Assembly (NCBI GenBank): GCA_937885695.1
Contig: CALABP010000096.1
Span: forward strand, 1 to 12,757
DNA: 12,757 bases
Source: DTU089 sp002440045
Lineage (GTDB): Bacteria > Bacillota > Clostridia > Oscillospirales > Acutalibacteraceae
Direction: 5' to 3'
The notes beneath the pieces are model-generated. The model did no database searches and was not told where the DNA came from. It saw only the letters and a list, made by a program, of their open reading frames with translations. Positions 1 through 5,632 of this stretch are shown piece by piece (position 1 is the stretch's first letter; the number at the start of each line of letters is the position of its first letter). Position numbers and translations under genes: made by a program.

Positions 1-8
1 ATATTTTT

Positions 9-37
9 ATTCTATACCATTTCGGAGGTTTACACAA
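9..37 (-). promoter_or_regulatory. Possible sigma-A-like promoter reading out of the window
   Basis: On the minus strand a TTGTGT hexamer (32-37) is followed after 17 bases by TAGAAT (9-14). This lies just downstream of the stop of the first ORF and could start transcription of a gene beyond the left edge. The match is partial and the region is AT-rich, so it is only a candidate. Confidence 0.22.
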
Positions 38-51
38 GATTTTAAAAAGTC

Positions 52-492
52 TCAATAAAACAGATATGCGGTGCTTTTTTGCGGCTCAAAGCTTAATTTT
101 GTGCCTTTTACGGGCATTTCGCCGAAGAATTTTTGTCCGTTTTCGTCAAGGGTAAAGATTTTTGCTTTTTTATAGCTGTTTTCACCTATAAAAAAGTCGC
201 TTTTTGAGCCGTTTTCGGAAAAGAGAAAATAACAGTCTTTAATATGAACATACGGCAAAAACAGCGTGTGGGCGCTTTTTAAAACATTGCCGCTTTTAAC
301 AATCTTTTCGCCTTTTGCAAAAGAGACCGTGCCGTCGCTGTATTTGCACCGAAGATTTAAAACGCCGCCTTTTATCGCAACTCTCTTTTTTGTGTTAAGA
401 AAGTGAAACGGCACCTGATATGTTGCAAATCTGAAAAGAAAGCGTTTTGCCCAATCGGGGCTGTTTTTTACAATAATGTCTTCGCCGTGCAT
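52..492 (-). CDS. Unrecognised ORF, probably lacking its N-terminal part
   Basis: I do not recognise this protein. From the only in-frame ATG it has 146 residues, rich in aromatic and Lys residues, with alternating hydrophobic stretches that suggest beta structure. There is no signal peptide, membrane segment or catalytic motif I can name. The end (residues about 120-146, finishing AYLFY) resembles the C-terminal beta-sandwich of carbohydrate-active proteins, but this is an impression only. The ATG has no Shine-Dalgarno sequence: the bases before it read TTTTTTACGGCAAC. The frame stays open upstream to 588 with codon use like the rest of the window, so the ATG is probably internal. It follows the aldolase-like gene on the same strand but is separated from it by a strong terminator. 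It may be a decayed gene remnant rather than an expressed protein. Confidence 0.45.
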   Translation of the reverse strand: MHGEDIIVKNSPDWAKRFLFRFATYQVPFHFLNTKKRVAIKGGVLNLRCKYSDGTVSFAKGEKIVKSGNVLKSAHTLFLPYVHIKDCYFLFSENGSKSDFFIGENSYKKAKIFTLDENGQKFFGEMPVKGTKLSFEPQKSTAYLFY

Positions 493-588
493 GTTGCCGT
501 AAAAAAGTCTGTTATAGCGTTTTTCGCGAAATTCGCCGCCGCAGTAGGTTTCGGGCGGTATTTCGATAAGCTCTTTTCTGTGAGCCTG
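493..588 (-). other. Coding-like, start-less upstream extension of the left-edge ORF
   Basis: The frame of the ORF ending at 52 continues for 32 codons upstream of its ATG, to a TAA at 589-591. These codons (including ELIEIPPETY and CGGEFREKRYN) use the same GGC, GAA, CGC and CCG preferences as real genes here, yet contain no ATG, GTG or TTG. The TAA lies directly in the tail of the terminator of the preceding gene. The simplest reading is a gene whose 5' end was deleted, or a frameshift near 589. A rare start such as ATC or ATA cannot be excluded. Confidence 0.45.
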
Positions 589-593
589 TTAAG

Positions 594-628
594 CAAAAAA
601 AGAAAAGCAGAGCACGGCGCTCTGCTTT
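594..628 (-). terminator. Rho-independent terminator after the DapA-like gene
   Basis: A perfect 10-bp inverted repeat (604-613 with 619-628, arms AAAGCAGAGC and GCTCTGCTTT) encloses a 5-base loop. On the minus strand it runs into TTTTCTTTTTTT, a classic intrinsic terminator. It sits 20 bases past the stop of the DapA-like gene and directly before the start-less ORF. On the plus strand the trailing bases are only partly T-rich, so it acts mainly on minus-strand transcripts. Confidence 0.88.
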
Positions 629-647
629 CTTAATTATTGTTGGCTAT

Positions 648-1553
648 TTATTTCATAAGACCGTTTGCAACGCACCAATCATGGAACGAGCGAAGAGAAC
701 GAAGTCTTGCTTCGCTTAAACGGTGGCTTTCTCTTGTGTACCAATTAAAGCCTTCAACGCCCTGAAGTCTTATAAGCTCTTTTGCCGAAGCAGAAAAATC
801 GCTGTCAATGGCGTTGTCAAGAAGTATGATTTCATTATAGCGTCTTTCGGCAAGCTCTTCGTCGCCCGAAACAAATGCTTCGTGGAAGCGTGCAAAGAAA
901 GCGCCGCCGCACGATGTGGGCGTTGCCATAACGCCGCGCGCACCCGCTTTATAAGAGTCCAAAAGCAGGGGCATATTAGCCTGAATAACCGTTGAGCCAT
1001 GTTTGTTGTCAATTTTATCTTTAATGCCCGCCATGGTGCAGGTGGTGTCTTTAATGCCCCAAACAAGCCCGTCTTTTGTAAGCTCGCCGTATGCCTTGCC
1101 GCTTATGTGGCAGGGCTGTATGCCGGGGAACTCATAAAGATAAACGGGGAGTGTAGTGGCTTTTGCAAGGCTTCTTATGTACTCTACAAAAACATCTTCG
1201 CTGTCGCCGAGGCCCTTTGTTACGAAAACAACGCCGTCAACGCCCGTTTCTTCCATTCTTTTAACTTCGTCAAGCTGGTGCTCCCAGCTGCCGCCCTCAA
1301 GGTTGGCGGTTGCAACAACGGCTGTGTCGCCTTTGTGTTTAACCGTGAGCGAAGCGAGCTTAAGTCTTTCTTCAAGCGAAAGATTTTTCATTTCGGAGCT
1401 TCCGCAGATTGCGAAAAGATGACCGACGCCCTGTGAAGCCTGCCATTCAACATATTTTTCGTATGTTGCGTAGTCAATGCTTCTGTCCTCGTTAAAGGGT
1501 GTCAGCATAAGTGAATAAATACCGTCTTTTGTGTCTCTTGTAAGCTTTGACAT
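648..1553 (-). CDS. DapA/NanA superfamily lyase/synthase (dihydrodipicolinate synthase family)
   Basis: A 301-residue class I aldolase-like TIM-barrel protein of the DHDPS/N-acetylneuraminate lyase superfamily, whose members make or break pyruvate adducts through a Schiff base in the cytoplasm. Visible landmarks are the N-terminal LMLTPF strand (15-20), the Tyr of a YEFP motif (Tyr140), and the Schiff-base Lys in GIKDTT (Lys168). The 28-residue Tyr-to-Lys spacing is that of true family members. The phosphate/carboxylate-binding loop, usually GTTGE or GSTGE, reads CGSSE (50-54). That argues against plain DapA and leaves the substrate open; a sugar-acid lyase or another 2-keto acid aldolase is as likely. 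A Shine-Dalgarno AAAGGAAG lies 7 bases before the ATG. It begins 35 bases after the stop of the alpha/beta hydrolase and is probably cotranscribed with it, then ends at a strong terminator. Confidence 0.88.
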   Translation of the reverse strand: MSKLTRDTKDGIYSLMLTPFNEDRSIDYATYEKYVEWQASQGVGHLFAICGSSEMKNLSLEERLKLASLTVKHKGDTAVVATANLEGGSWEHQLDEVKRMEETGVDGVVFVTKGLGDSEDVFVEYIRSLAKATTLPVYLYEFPGIQPCHISGKAYGELTKDGLVWGIKDTTCTMAGIKDKIDNKHGSTVIQANMPLLLDSYKAGARGVMATPTSCGGAFFARFHEAFVSGDEELAERRYNEIILLDNAIDSDFSASAKELIRLQGVEGFNWYTRESHRLSEARLRSLRSFHDWCVANGLMK

Positions 1554-1570
1554 AATAAAACTTCCTTTAA

Positions 1571-1590
1571 AATTCGGAAAAATCCGAATT
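1571..1590. repeat. Perfect 8-bp inverted repeat between two minus-strand genes
   Basis: AATTCGGA and TCCGAATT (1571-1578 and 1583-1590) flank a 4-base A loop, covering almost all the gap between the hydrolase stop and the Shine-Dalgarno of the DapA-like gene. On the minus strand it is followed only by TTTTAAAGG, a poor U tract, so full termination is unlikely. It could be a weak attenuator, an RNA-stability stem between cistrons, or a dyad operator. Confidence 0.55.
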
Positions 1591-2557
1591 ATTTTATATA
1601 TTTTGAAACGAAACGCTCAACCTCGGGCCAATATATTTCGGGGTGAACGCGGCAGCTTTCGGCGTGTTCCGCGTCGGGAATCGAAAGCTTTTCTTTTTCG
1701 CATGCGGCGGCGTTATAGTTAAGGTCGAGCATTCTGTAAGGAACAAATGCGTCCTTTTCGCCGTGAATGAAAAGGGTGGGCGTTTTTGATTTTTTAAGCT
1801 GTTCTATCGAAGAAGCCTCTTTAAATCCAAAACCGCCGATAATTTTTGTCGCGGCGTCGGCGGCATAAAGCACGGGAAAAGCGGGGAGCTTGTATGTGGC
1901 CGAAAGCTCGTTTTTAAATTCATCCCAAACACTTGAATAACCGCAGTCGGCAACACAGCACTTAACGTTTTCGGGGAGCGCTTCGCCTGTGGTCATCATA
2001 ACGGTTGCCGCGCCCATAGAAACGCCGTGAAGAACTATTTCGGCGTCGGGGTCAAGCTTTAAAATATAATCTATCCAATAAAGCATATCGAGCCTGTCAA
2101 GCCAGCCCATTGTGATGTTGCGGTATTCGCTTATATCGTGCCCTCTGAGTATCGGCAAAAGAATGTTGAAGCCCATTTTGCTGTAGCCCAAAGCGTAATC
2201 AGACATTCCGAGCGCATTTGAAGTGTAGCCGTGAACAACAAGCGCCCACTTATGCGTTTTTTCGGGTGCTTCAAGAACAAATCCGTGCAGGTGCTTGCCG
2301 CTTTTGTTCGACAGAACAACGTGTGACTTTTCCTGCGCTTCGTACCACGCTTCGCTTTGCTGTCTTAAAAGGTCTTTTTCAGGCACGGGCGCGCCGGCGT
2401 TCTTTTTAGCCTCGCGTTTTTCGCCCATTTCGCTTATTTTCTTTGAGGCGCGCGTCAAAACGAGCCTGTTCATGATAATTCCCGCACAGCCTGTAATGCC
2501 TATTGCGGCTGCGCCGAGCTTTAATGCTTTATGTTTTTTTGCGGACAATTCACTCAT
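1589..2557 (-). CDS. Membrane-anchored alpha/beta hydrolase
   Basis: A serine hydrolase of the alpha/beta fold, resembling the large group of cell-surface S9/BAAT-like hydrolases in Firmicutes. The N-terminus carries a Lys-rich stretch and then a hydrophobic segment at about 13-34, which I read as a signal anchor placing the catalytic domain outside the cell. A charged linker (36-65) follows. The catalytic domain shows HGYTSN at 109-114 (oxyanion hole), GVSMG with nucleophile Ser180, Asp269 in HGEKDAFVP, and His298 in AEHAES, so the triad is complete. Substrate is unknown; ester, acyl or peptide bonds are all possible. The annotated ATG directly abuts AAAGG, leaving no spacer, so a TTG at codon 4 (2546-2548) may be the true start. 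It is the first gene after a minus-strand promoter and leads into the DapA-like gene. Confidence 0.85.
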   Translation of the reverse strand: MSELSAKKHKALKLGAAAIGITGCAGIIMNRLVLTRASKKISEMGEKREAKKNAGAPVPEKDLLRQQSEAWYEAQEKSHVVLSNKSGKHLHGFVLEAPEKTHKWALVVHGYTSNALGMSDYALGYSKMGFNILLPILRGHDISEYRNITMGWLDRLDMLYWIDYILKLDPDAEIVLHGVSMGAATVMMTTGEALPENVKCCVADCGYSSVWDEFKNELSATYKLPAFPVLYAADAATKIIGGFGFKEASSIEQLKKSKTPTLFIHGEKDAFVPYRMLDLNYNAAACEKEKLSIPDAEHAESCRVHPEIYWPEVERFVSKYIK

Positions 2558-2562
2558 CCTTT
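2546..2562 (-). promoter_or_regulatory. Ribosome binding site that questions the ATG start of the hydrolase
   Basis: The minus strand reads AAAGGATGAGTGAATTG. The AAAGG touches the ATG at 2555-2557 with no gap, too close for normal initiation. The TTG at 2546-2548 lies about 8 bases from AAGGA, a normal distance. Initiation at this TTG would shorten the protein by three residues and leave the membrane anchor intact. Confidence 0.5.
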
Positions 2563-2585
2563 CGGAATTTTAGTTAAGTAGCCTT

Positions 2586-2614
2586 ATTATACTATATCGT
2601 TTCTGAAAAATAAA
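2586..2614 (-). promoter_or_regulatory. Promoter for the hydrolase and DapA-like genes
   Basis: A perfect -10 TATAAT (2586-2591, minus strand) lies 28 bases before the hydrolase ATG. At 17 bases upstream the -35 position holds only TTTATT (2609-2614), a weak match to TTGACA. A small palindrome, ATTTT-GT-AAAAT (about 2619-2630), sits just upstream of it, between the two divergent promoters. Confidence 0.5.
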
Positions 2615-2634
2615 CATAATTTTGTAAAATTGTG

Positions 2635-2663
2635 TTGTTTTATCCGATAAAATTTGATATACT
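2635..2663 (+). promoter_or_regulatory. Promoter of the DivIVA-like to pcrA operon
   Basis: TTGTTT (2635-2640), 17-base spacer, TATACT (2658-2663) is a good sigma-A-type promoter. It predicts a transcript start near 2670, about 50 bases before the first ATG. It excludes upstream in-frame starts such as the TTG at 2654, which overlaps the -10 region. No other convincing promoter is seen before the terminator at 8082, so it may serve all five genes. Confidence 0.6.
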
Positions 2664-2722
2664 GTTTTGCAGAACAAATGCACGGCATACTCTTTATATT
2701 TTCATTTCAGGAGCATTTCGCA

Positions 2723-3484
2723 ATGATGAACGACATAGTTTTTAAAACAAAGGCATTCGGCGGCTTTAAAAAGGACGAGGTAATGAGCTTTATTAACGGG
2801 CTTCTTGCAGAAAAAAGCAATGTTGAAAGGCAGCTTGCAAATATGAATTCCGCCGCCGCTTCTTTAAATCAAAGGGTGCGCGAGCTTGAATATGAGCTTG
2901 CCGCACAAAAAGAGCTTAGTGCAAAAAACGATGAATTGTGTCTTGAAAACGATTCGCTTAAAGCGGAGCTTTCGGCTATGGAGGATATTAAAGCCGAAAA
3001 CGAATCTTTGAAAGCTCGTATTTCCGAAGAAAAGGCGTTAAGCGAAACGCTTAAAGCAGAGCTTTCCGTTGCCGAGCTTGACGGCAAAACCGCAGAGGAA
3101 TTAAAAAGCCAAATAAGCGCTCTTAAAGCCGAAAACGAGCGTATGAAAAATATGGAACAGCAGGTCGGCGCGGCAATGCTTGACGCAAGGCTTCATTCCG
3201 ACGAGCTTGTTAAAGAAGCGCGCGAAAAAGCCAACAAGGTTACAAAAGAAATTTATTCCGCAATAGGCGATACCGCGCTTAAAATCGACAGTCTCTCTTC
3301 AGATATAGGCGAAATTGCCCGCAACTTTACAAAAGCGGCTGAAGAAGTTGAATTAAGAATTAACGTTTTAACGGGTAATATGAGCAAAACCGCTCAGGCG
3401 CTTATTTCAGAAAGCGTTCTTTCGGACGGCGGGGCGCTTCCTTCGCCCGAAAACGGCGAAAGCGACGCGGCGAAAACGGTATGA
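2723..3484 (+). CDS. DivIVA-like coiled-coil protein
   Basis: A 253-residue protein, nearly all predicted coiled coil between about 28 and 145. Its N-terminus (FKTKAFGGFKKDEVMSFI, residues 7-24) fits the short globular lipid-binding head of DivIVA-family proteins, whose pattern is F...GY..DEV..F. Residues 150-175 (AMLDARLHSDELVKEAREKA) fit the second DivIVA helix with Ala at heptad positions. A second helical stretch (185-230) is followed by a flexible acidic Ser/Pro/Gly tail. DivIVA-family proteins bind curved membrane at septa or poles and recruit division or wall factors; which role this one has is unknown. The start was chosen because AGGAG (2709-2713) lies 9 bases before this ATG and because the predicted transcript starts near 2670. 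The tandem ATG at 2726 is an alternative. Its stop overlaps the next start (ATGA). Confidence 0.78.
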   Translation: MMNDIVFKTKAFGGFKKDEVMSFINGLLAEKSNVERQLANMNSAAASLNQRVRELEYELAAQKELSAKNDELCLENDSLKAELSAMEDIKAENESLKARISEEKALSETLKAELSVAELDGKTAEELKSQISALKAENERMKNMEQQVGAAMLDARLHSDELVKEAREKANKVTKEIYSAIGDTALKIDSLSSDIGEIARNFTKAAEEVELRINVLTGNMSKTAQALISESVLSDGGALPSPENGESDAAKTV

Positions 3485-4014
3485 ACGAATATTTAATAAA
3501 CACCGAAAATATATATAAATGTACCGATTTTTTAAGGGCGGGCGACAGGGTGCTTCTTTCTGGCACGGTTTATACCGCACGCGACGCCGCGCACAAACGG
3601 CTTTTTGCGCTTTTGCAAAACGGCGAAAAGCTTCCGTTTGAACTTGAAAACGCGGTGATATATTATTGCGGTCCCACGCCCCCGAAGAACGGGCTTTCAA
3701 TCGGCAGTGCAGGGCCTACAACATCTTCGCGAATGGACGGATTTACGCCGCTTTTGCTTAAGCACGGCTTAAAGGGTATGATTGGCAAGGGCGACAGAAG
3801 TGACAGCGTAATAGAAGCGCAAAAAAGCTTCGGCGCAGTGTATTTTGCCGCAATCGGCGGCGCGGGCGCGCTTTATTCAAGGTGCATTGCTTCGTGCGAG
3901 GTTGTCGCTTTTGACGATTTGGGGTGTGAATCGGTTAAAAAGCTTACGGTAAAGAATTTTCCGCTTACCGTGGCGATAGACGCTTTCGGTAACGATATTT
4001 ACAGGCAGGGCTGA
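3481..4014 (+). CDS. Fe-S hydro-lyase beta subunit (class I fumarase/tartrate dehydratase C-terminal type)
   Basis: A 177-residue protein matching the beta subunit (or C-terminal domain) of iron-sulfur class I fumarases and L-tartrate dehydratases. Landmarks in order are YTARDAAHKR (31-40), YYCGPTP (61-67), SAGPTTSSRMD (76-86), MIGKGD (100-105), the AVYFAAIGGAGAL stretch (119-131) and the end VAIDAFGNDIY (164-174). In known enzymes this subunit completes the active site, while the alpha subunit binds the 4Fe-4S cluster. No alpha subunit is present anywhere in the window; usually alpha and beta genes are adjacent or fused. The ATG overlaps the stop of the DivIVA-like gene (ATGA) and has no clear Shine-Dalgarno, so translation is probably coupled. 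It ends 2 bases before the PiT gene. The enzyme is cytoplasmic and likely acts on fumarate/malate if a distant alpha partner exists. Confidence 0.87.
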   Translation: MNEYLINTENIYKCTDFLRAGDRVLLSGTVYTARDAAHKRLFALLQNGEKLPFELENAVIYYCGPTPPKNGLSIGSAGPTTSSRMDGFTPLLLKHGLKGMIGKGDRSDSVIEAQKSFGAVYFAAIGGAGALYSRCIASCEVVAFDDLGCESVKKLTVKNFPLTVAIDAFGNDIYRQG

Positions 4015-4016
4015 GT

Positions 4017-5066
4017 TTGACTTTTGCTTCTTTTTTGGGAAGTTTAAAATGTGATTTACAGCTTTTAATAACGGTTGTTCTGACCTTGGGCGTTATTACG
4101 GTCAACGGTTGGACCGACGCGCCCAACGCCATAGCTTCGGCTGTGGTAACGCGCGCTTTAAAACCCAAAACCGCTGTCTTAACGGCGGCGGTTATGAATT
4201 TTTTCGGCGTTTTTTTGACCTCCTCTGTGAACTATGAGGTCGCAAAAACCGTCTATTCAATTGCCGACTTCGGCTCGTCTTTGCAAAGCGCAAGAACGGC
4301 GCTTGCCGCGGCCATGACGGCGGTGGTGCTTTGGGCTGTCGCGGCGTGGTGCTTCGGAATCCCCACAAGCGAAAGCCACGCGCTTATTGCGGGCATAACC
4401 GGCGCTTCCGTTTCGCTGCACGGCAGCTTTTCGGGCGTTAGCGCTTACGAATGGGGCAAAGTCCTTTCGGGGCTTTTTTTGTCGAGTGCGCTCGGCTTTT
4501 TTTGCGGCTTTGTAATAAGCCGCGCCGTTGTGCGCGCGTTTTCGGGAGTACGAAGAAAAAAGGCGAACAGCTTTTTTGACAGGTGCGAAATTGTTGTTGC
4601 CGCGGCAACGGCTTTTTTTCACGGCGCACAGGACGGTCAGAAGTTTATCGGTATGATGCTTTTGTGCATCTCTTTTTCAAACGGCGGTATTTTAGAAAAG
4701 CCTGCGGGCGTGCCGTTTTTTCTTATTGTGATTTGCTCTGCTTTTATGGCTTCGGGCACGGCGATGGGCGGCAAAAAAATAATAAAATCCGTCGGAATGG
4801 ATATGGCTTCTTTAGAGAAATATCAGGGTTTTTCGTCAGACGCCGCCTCGGTTTTAAGCCTGCTTTTTTCAACCGTTTTCGGCTTTCCCGTCAGCACAAC
4901 CCATGTTAAGGCAACCGCCGTTATGGGCGTTGCCGCCGCAAGAGGAATTAAAAATGTCAATTGGAAGGTCGCACAGAATATGCTTGTAGCATGGACGGTG
5001 ACTTTTCCCGCGTGCTTTTTACTCTCTTTTGTGGTTACGAAGTTTTATTTTATCATTTTTTTATAA
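4017..5066 (+). CDS. pit: PiT family inorganic phosphate permease
   Basis: A 349-residue polytopic membrane protein of the PiT family, which imports inorganic phosphate (as metal-phosphate or with a cation). The family's duplicated signatures are clear: NGWTDAPNAIASAVVTRAL (30-48), IPTSESHALI (115-124) in the first half, then FHGAQDGQKFIG (201-212) and FPVSTTHVKATAVMG (290-304) in the second. About ten hydrophobic segments are visible and a basic loop (176-190) separates the halves. The length is normal for bacterial members. The start is a TTG only 2 bases after the preceding stop, with a weak purine-rich CAGGG before it, so translational coupling is likely. It is followed 9 bases later by a DUF47 gene, the usual partner of PiT transporters. 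Low-affinity, constitutive phosphate uptake is the expected role. Confidence 0.93.
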   Translation: MTFASFLGSLKCDLQLLITVVLTLGVITVNGWTDAPNAIASAVVTRALKPKTAVLTAAVMNFFGVFLTSSVNYEVAKTVYSIADFGSSLQSARTALAAAMTAVVLWAVAAWCFGIPTSESHALIAGITGASVSLHGSFSGVSAYEWGKVLSGLFLSSALGFFCGFVISRAVVRAFSGVRRKKANSFFDRCEIVVAAATAFFHGAQDGQKFIGMMLLCISFSNGGILEKPAGVPFFLIVICSAFMASGTAMGGKKIIKSVGMDMASLEKYQGFSSDAASVLSLLFSTVFGFPVSTTHVKATAVMGVAAARGIKNVNWKVAQNMLVAWTVTFPACFLLSFVVTKFYFIIFL

Positions 5067-5075
5067 GGAGCGGCC

Positions 5076-5624
5076 TTGAAGAAAAACAACGATTATTTCG
5101 GAATGTTGACATCGGCGGCGCGTTTAAATGAAGAGATTTTTAAAAATATAACCGAAAACAGGCAAAGCGGCGACAAAAAGCTTCTTTTCAGGGCGCTTCA
5201 GGGCGAAATTTTCGATTCGCTTTTAGATGAATTTATAGCCCCGTTTGAGCGCGGCGACATTTTAAGTCTTGCAAGGCTTTTGGAACGCATCTTTTCTTGC
5301 GTTTGCGCGCTTGAAGCTTTCGGGCGGCATAAAGAGAGCGATGTGCTTTTAAAAAAGCTTGAACCGATTTTAAGGCTTATGACGTCTTTTTCCGAAATGA
5401 TTTCGCTTTTAAAAAGCTTTAAAACGCCTAAAAAGCTTATAAATTCGCTTAAAGAGCACAAAAGAGCCGTTGAAAACACGCTTATCGGCTTAAAGCGCGA
5501 AATGATAACACAAAAAGAGCCGACAGTTTTTTTACACGAATTTTATTCATGCGAAGAGGCGCTTTTGGAGGCGCTGTTTTTTGCGGATGTTGAAACCGAA
5601 AGAATTATAATTAACAATAACTGA
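5076..5624 (+). CDS. DUF47/PhoU-like partner of the phosphate permease
   Basis: An all-helical, charged cytoplasmic protein of 182 residues. Its position right behind a PiT permease, its length, and its pattern of long amphipathic helices with an early FGML segment (8-11) fit the DUF47 family (YkaA/PhoU-like). Members bind metals and are thought to modulate PiT transport. I identify it mainly by context and general helical pattern; the metal-binding Asp/Glu clusters typical of PhoU are not obvious to me, and the sequence looks divergent. The start is a TTG with a good AAGGAG (5065-5070) 5 bases upstream, overlapping the permease stop. The pcrA gene follows 8 bases after its stop. Confidence 0.7.
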   Translation: MKKNNDYFGMLTSAARLNEEIFKNITENRQSGDKKLLFRALQGEIFDSLLDEFIAPFERGDILSLARLLERIFSCVCALEAFGRHKESDVLLKKLEPILRLMTSFSEMISLLKSFKTPKKLINSLKEHKRAVENTLIGLKREMITQKEPTVFLHEFYSCEEALLEALFFADVETERIIINNN

Positions 5625-5632
5625 GAGGTATT

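Noticed and set aside
999..1436. 145-codon open frame on the plus strand inside the DapA-like gene
   Set aside because: It is antisense to a clearly conserved gene, lacks a ribosome site and its translation is Cys/Phe/Ala-rich noise; a shadow of the GC-rich third positions.
648..1553. Calling this gene dapA (lysine synthesis)
   Set aside because: The substrate loop is CGSSE rather than GTTGE and there are no lysine genes nearby, so only the superfamily can be supported.
2654..2722. Longer DivIVA-like protein starting with TTG at 2654
   Set aside because: This codon overlaps the predicted -10 box, has no ribosome site and adds 23 unconserved residues; AGGAG before 2723 fixes the start.
2870..3160. 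Repeated AAAGCxGAGCTTTC-like and AAAGCCGAAAACGA-like words as a DNA repeat array
   Set aside because: They encode recurring LKAELS and KAENE heptads of a coiled coil and are irregularly spaced; they are protein-level repetition, not a CRISPR or satellite.
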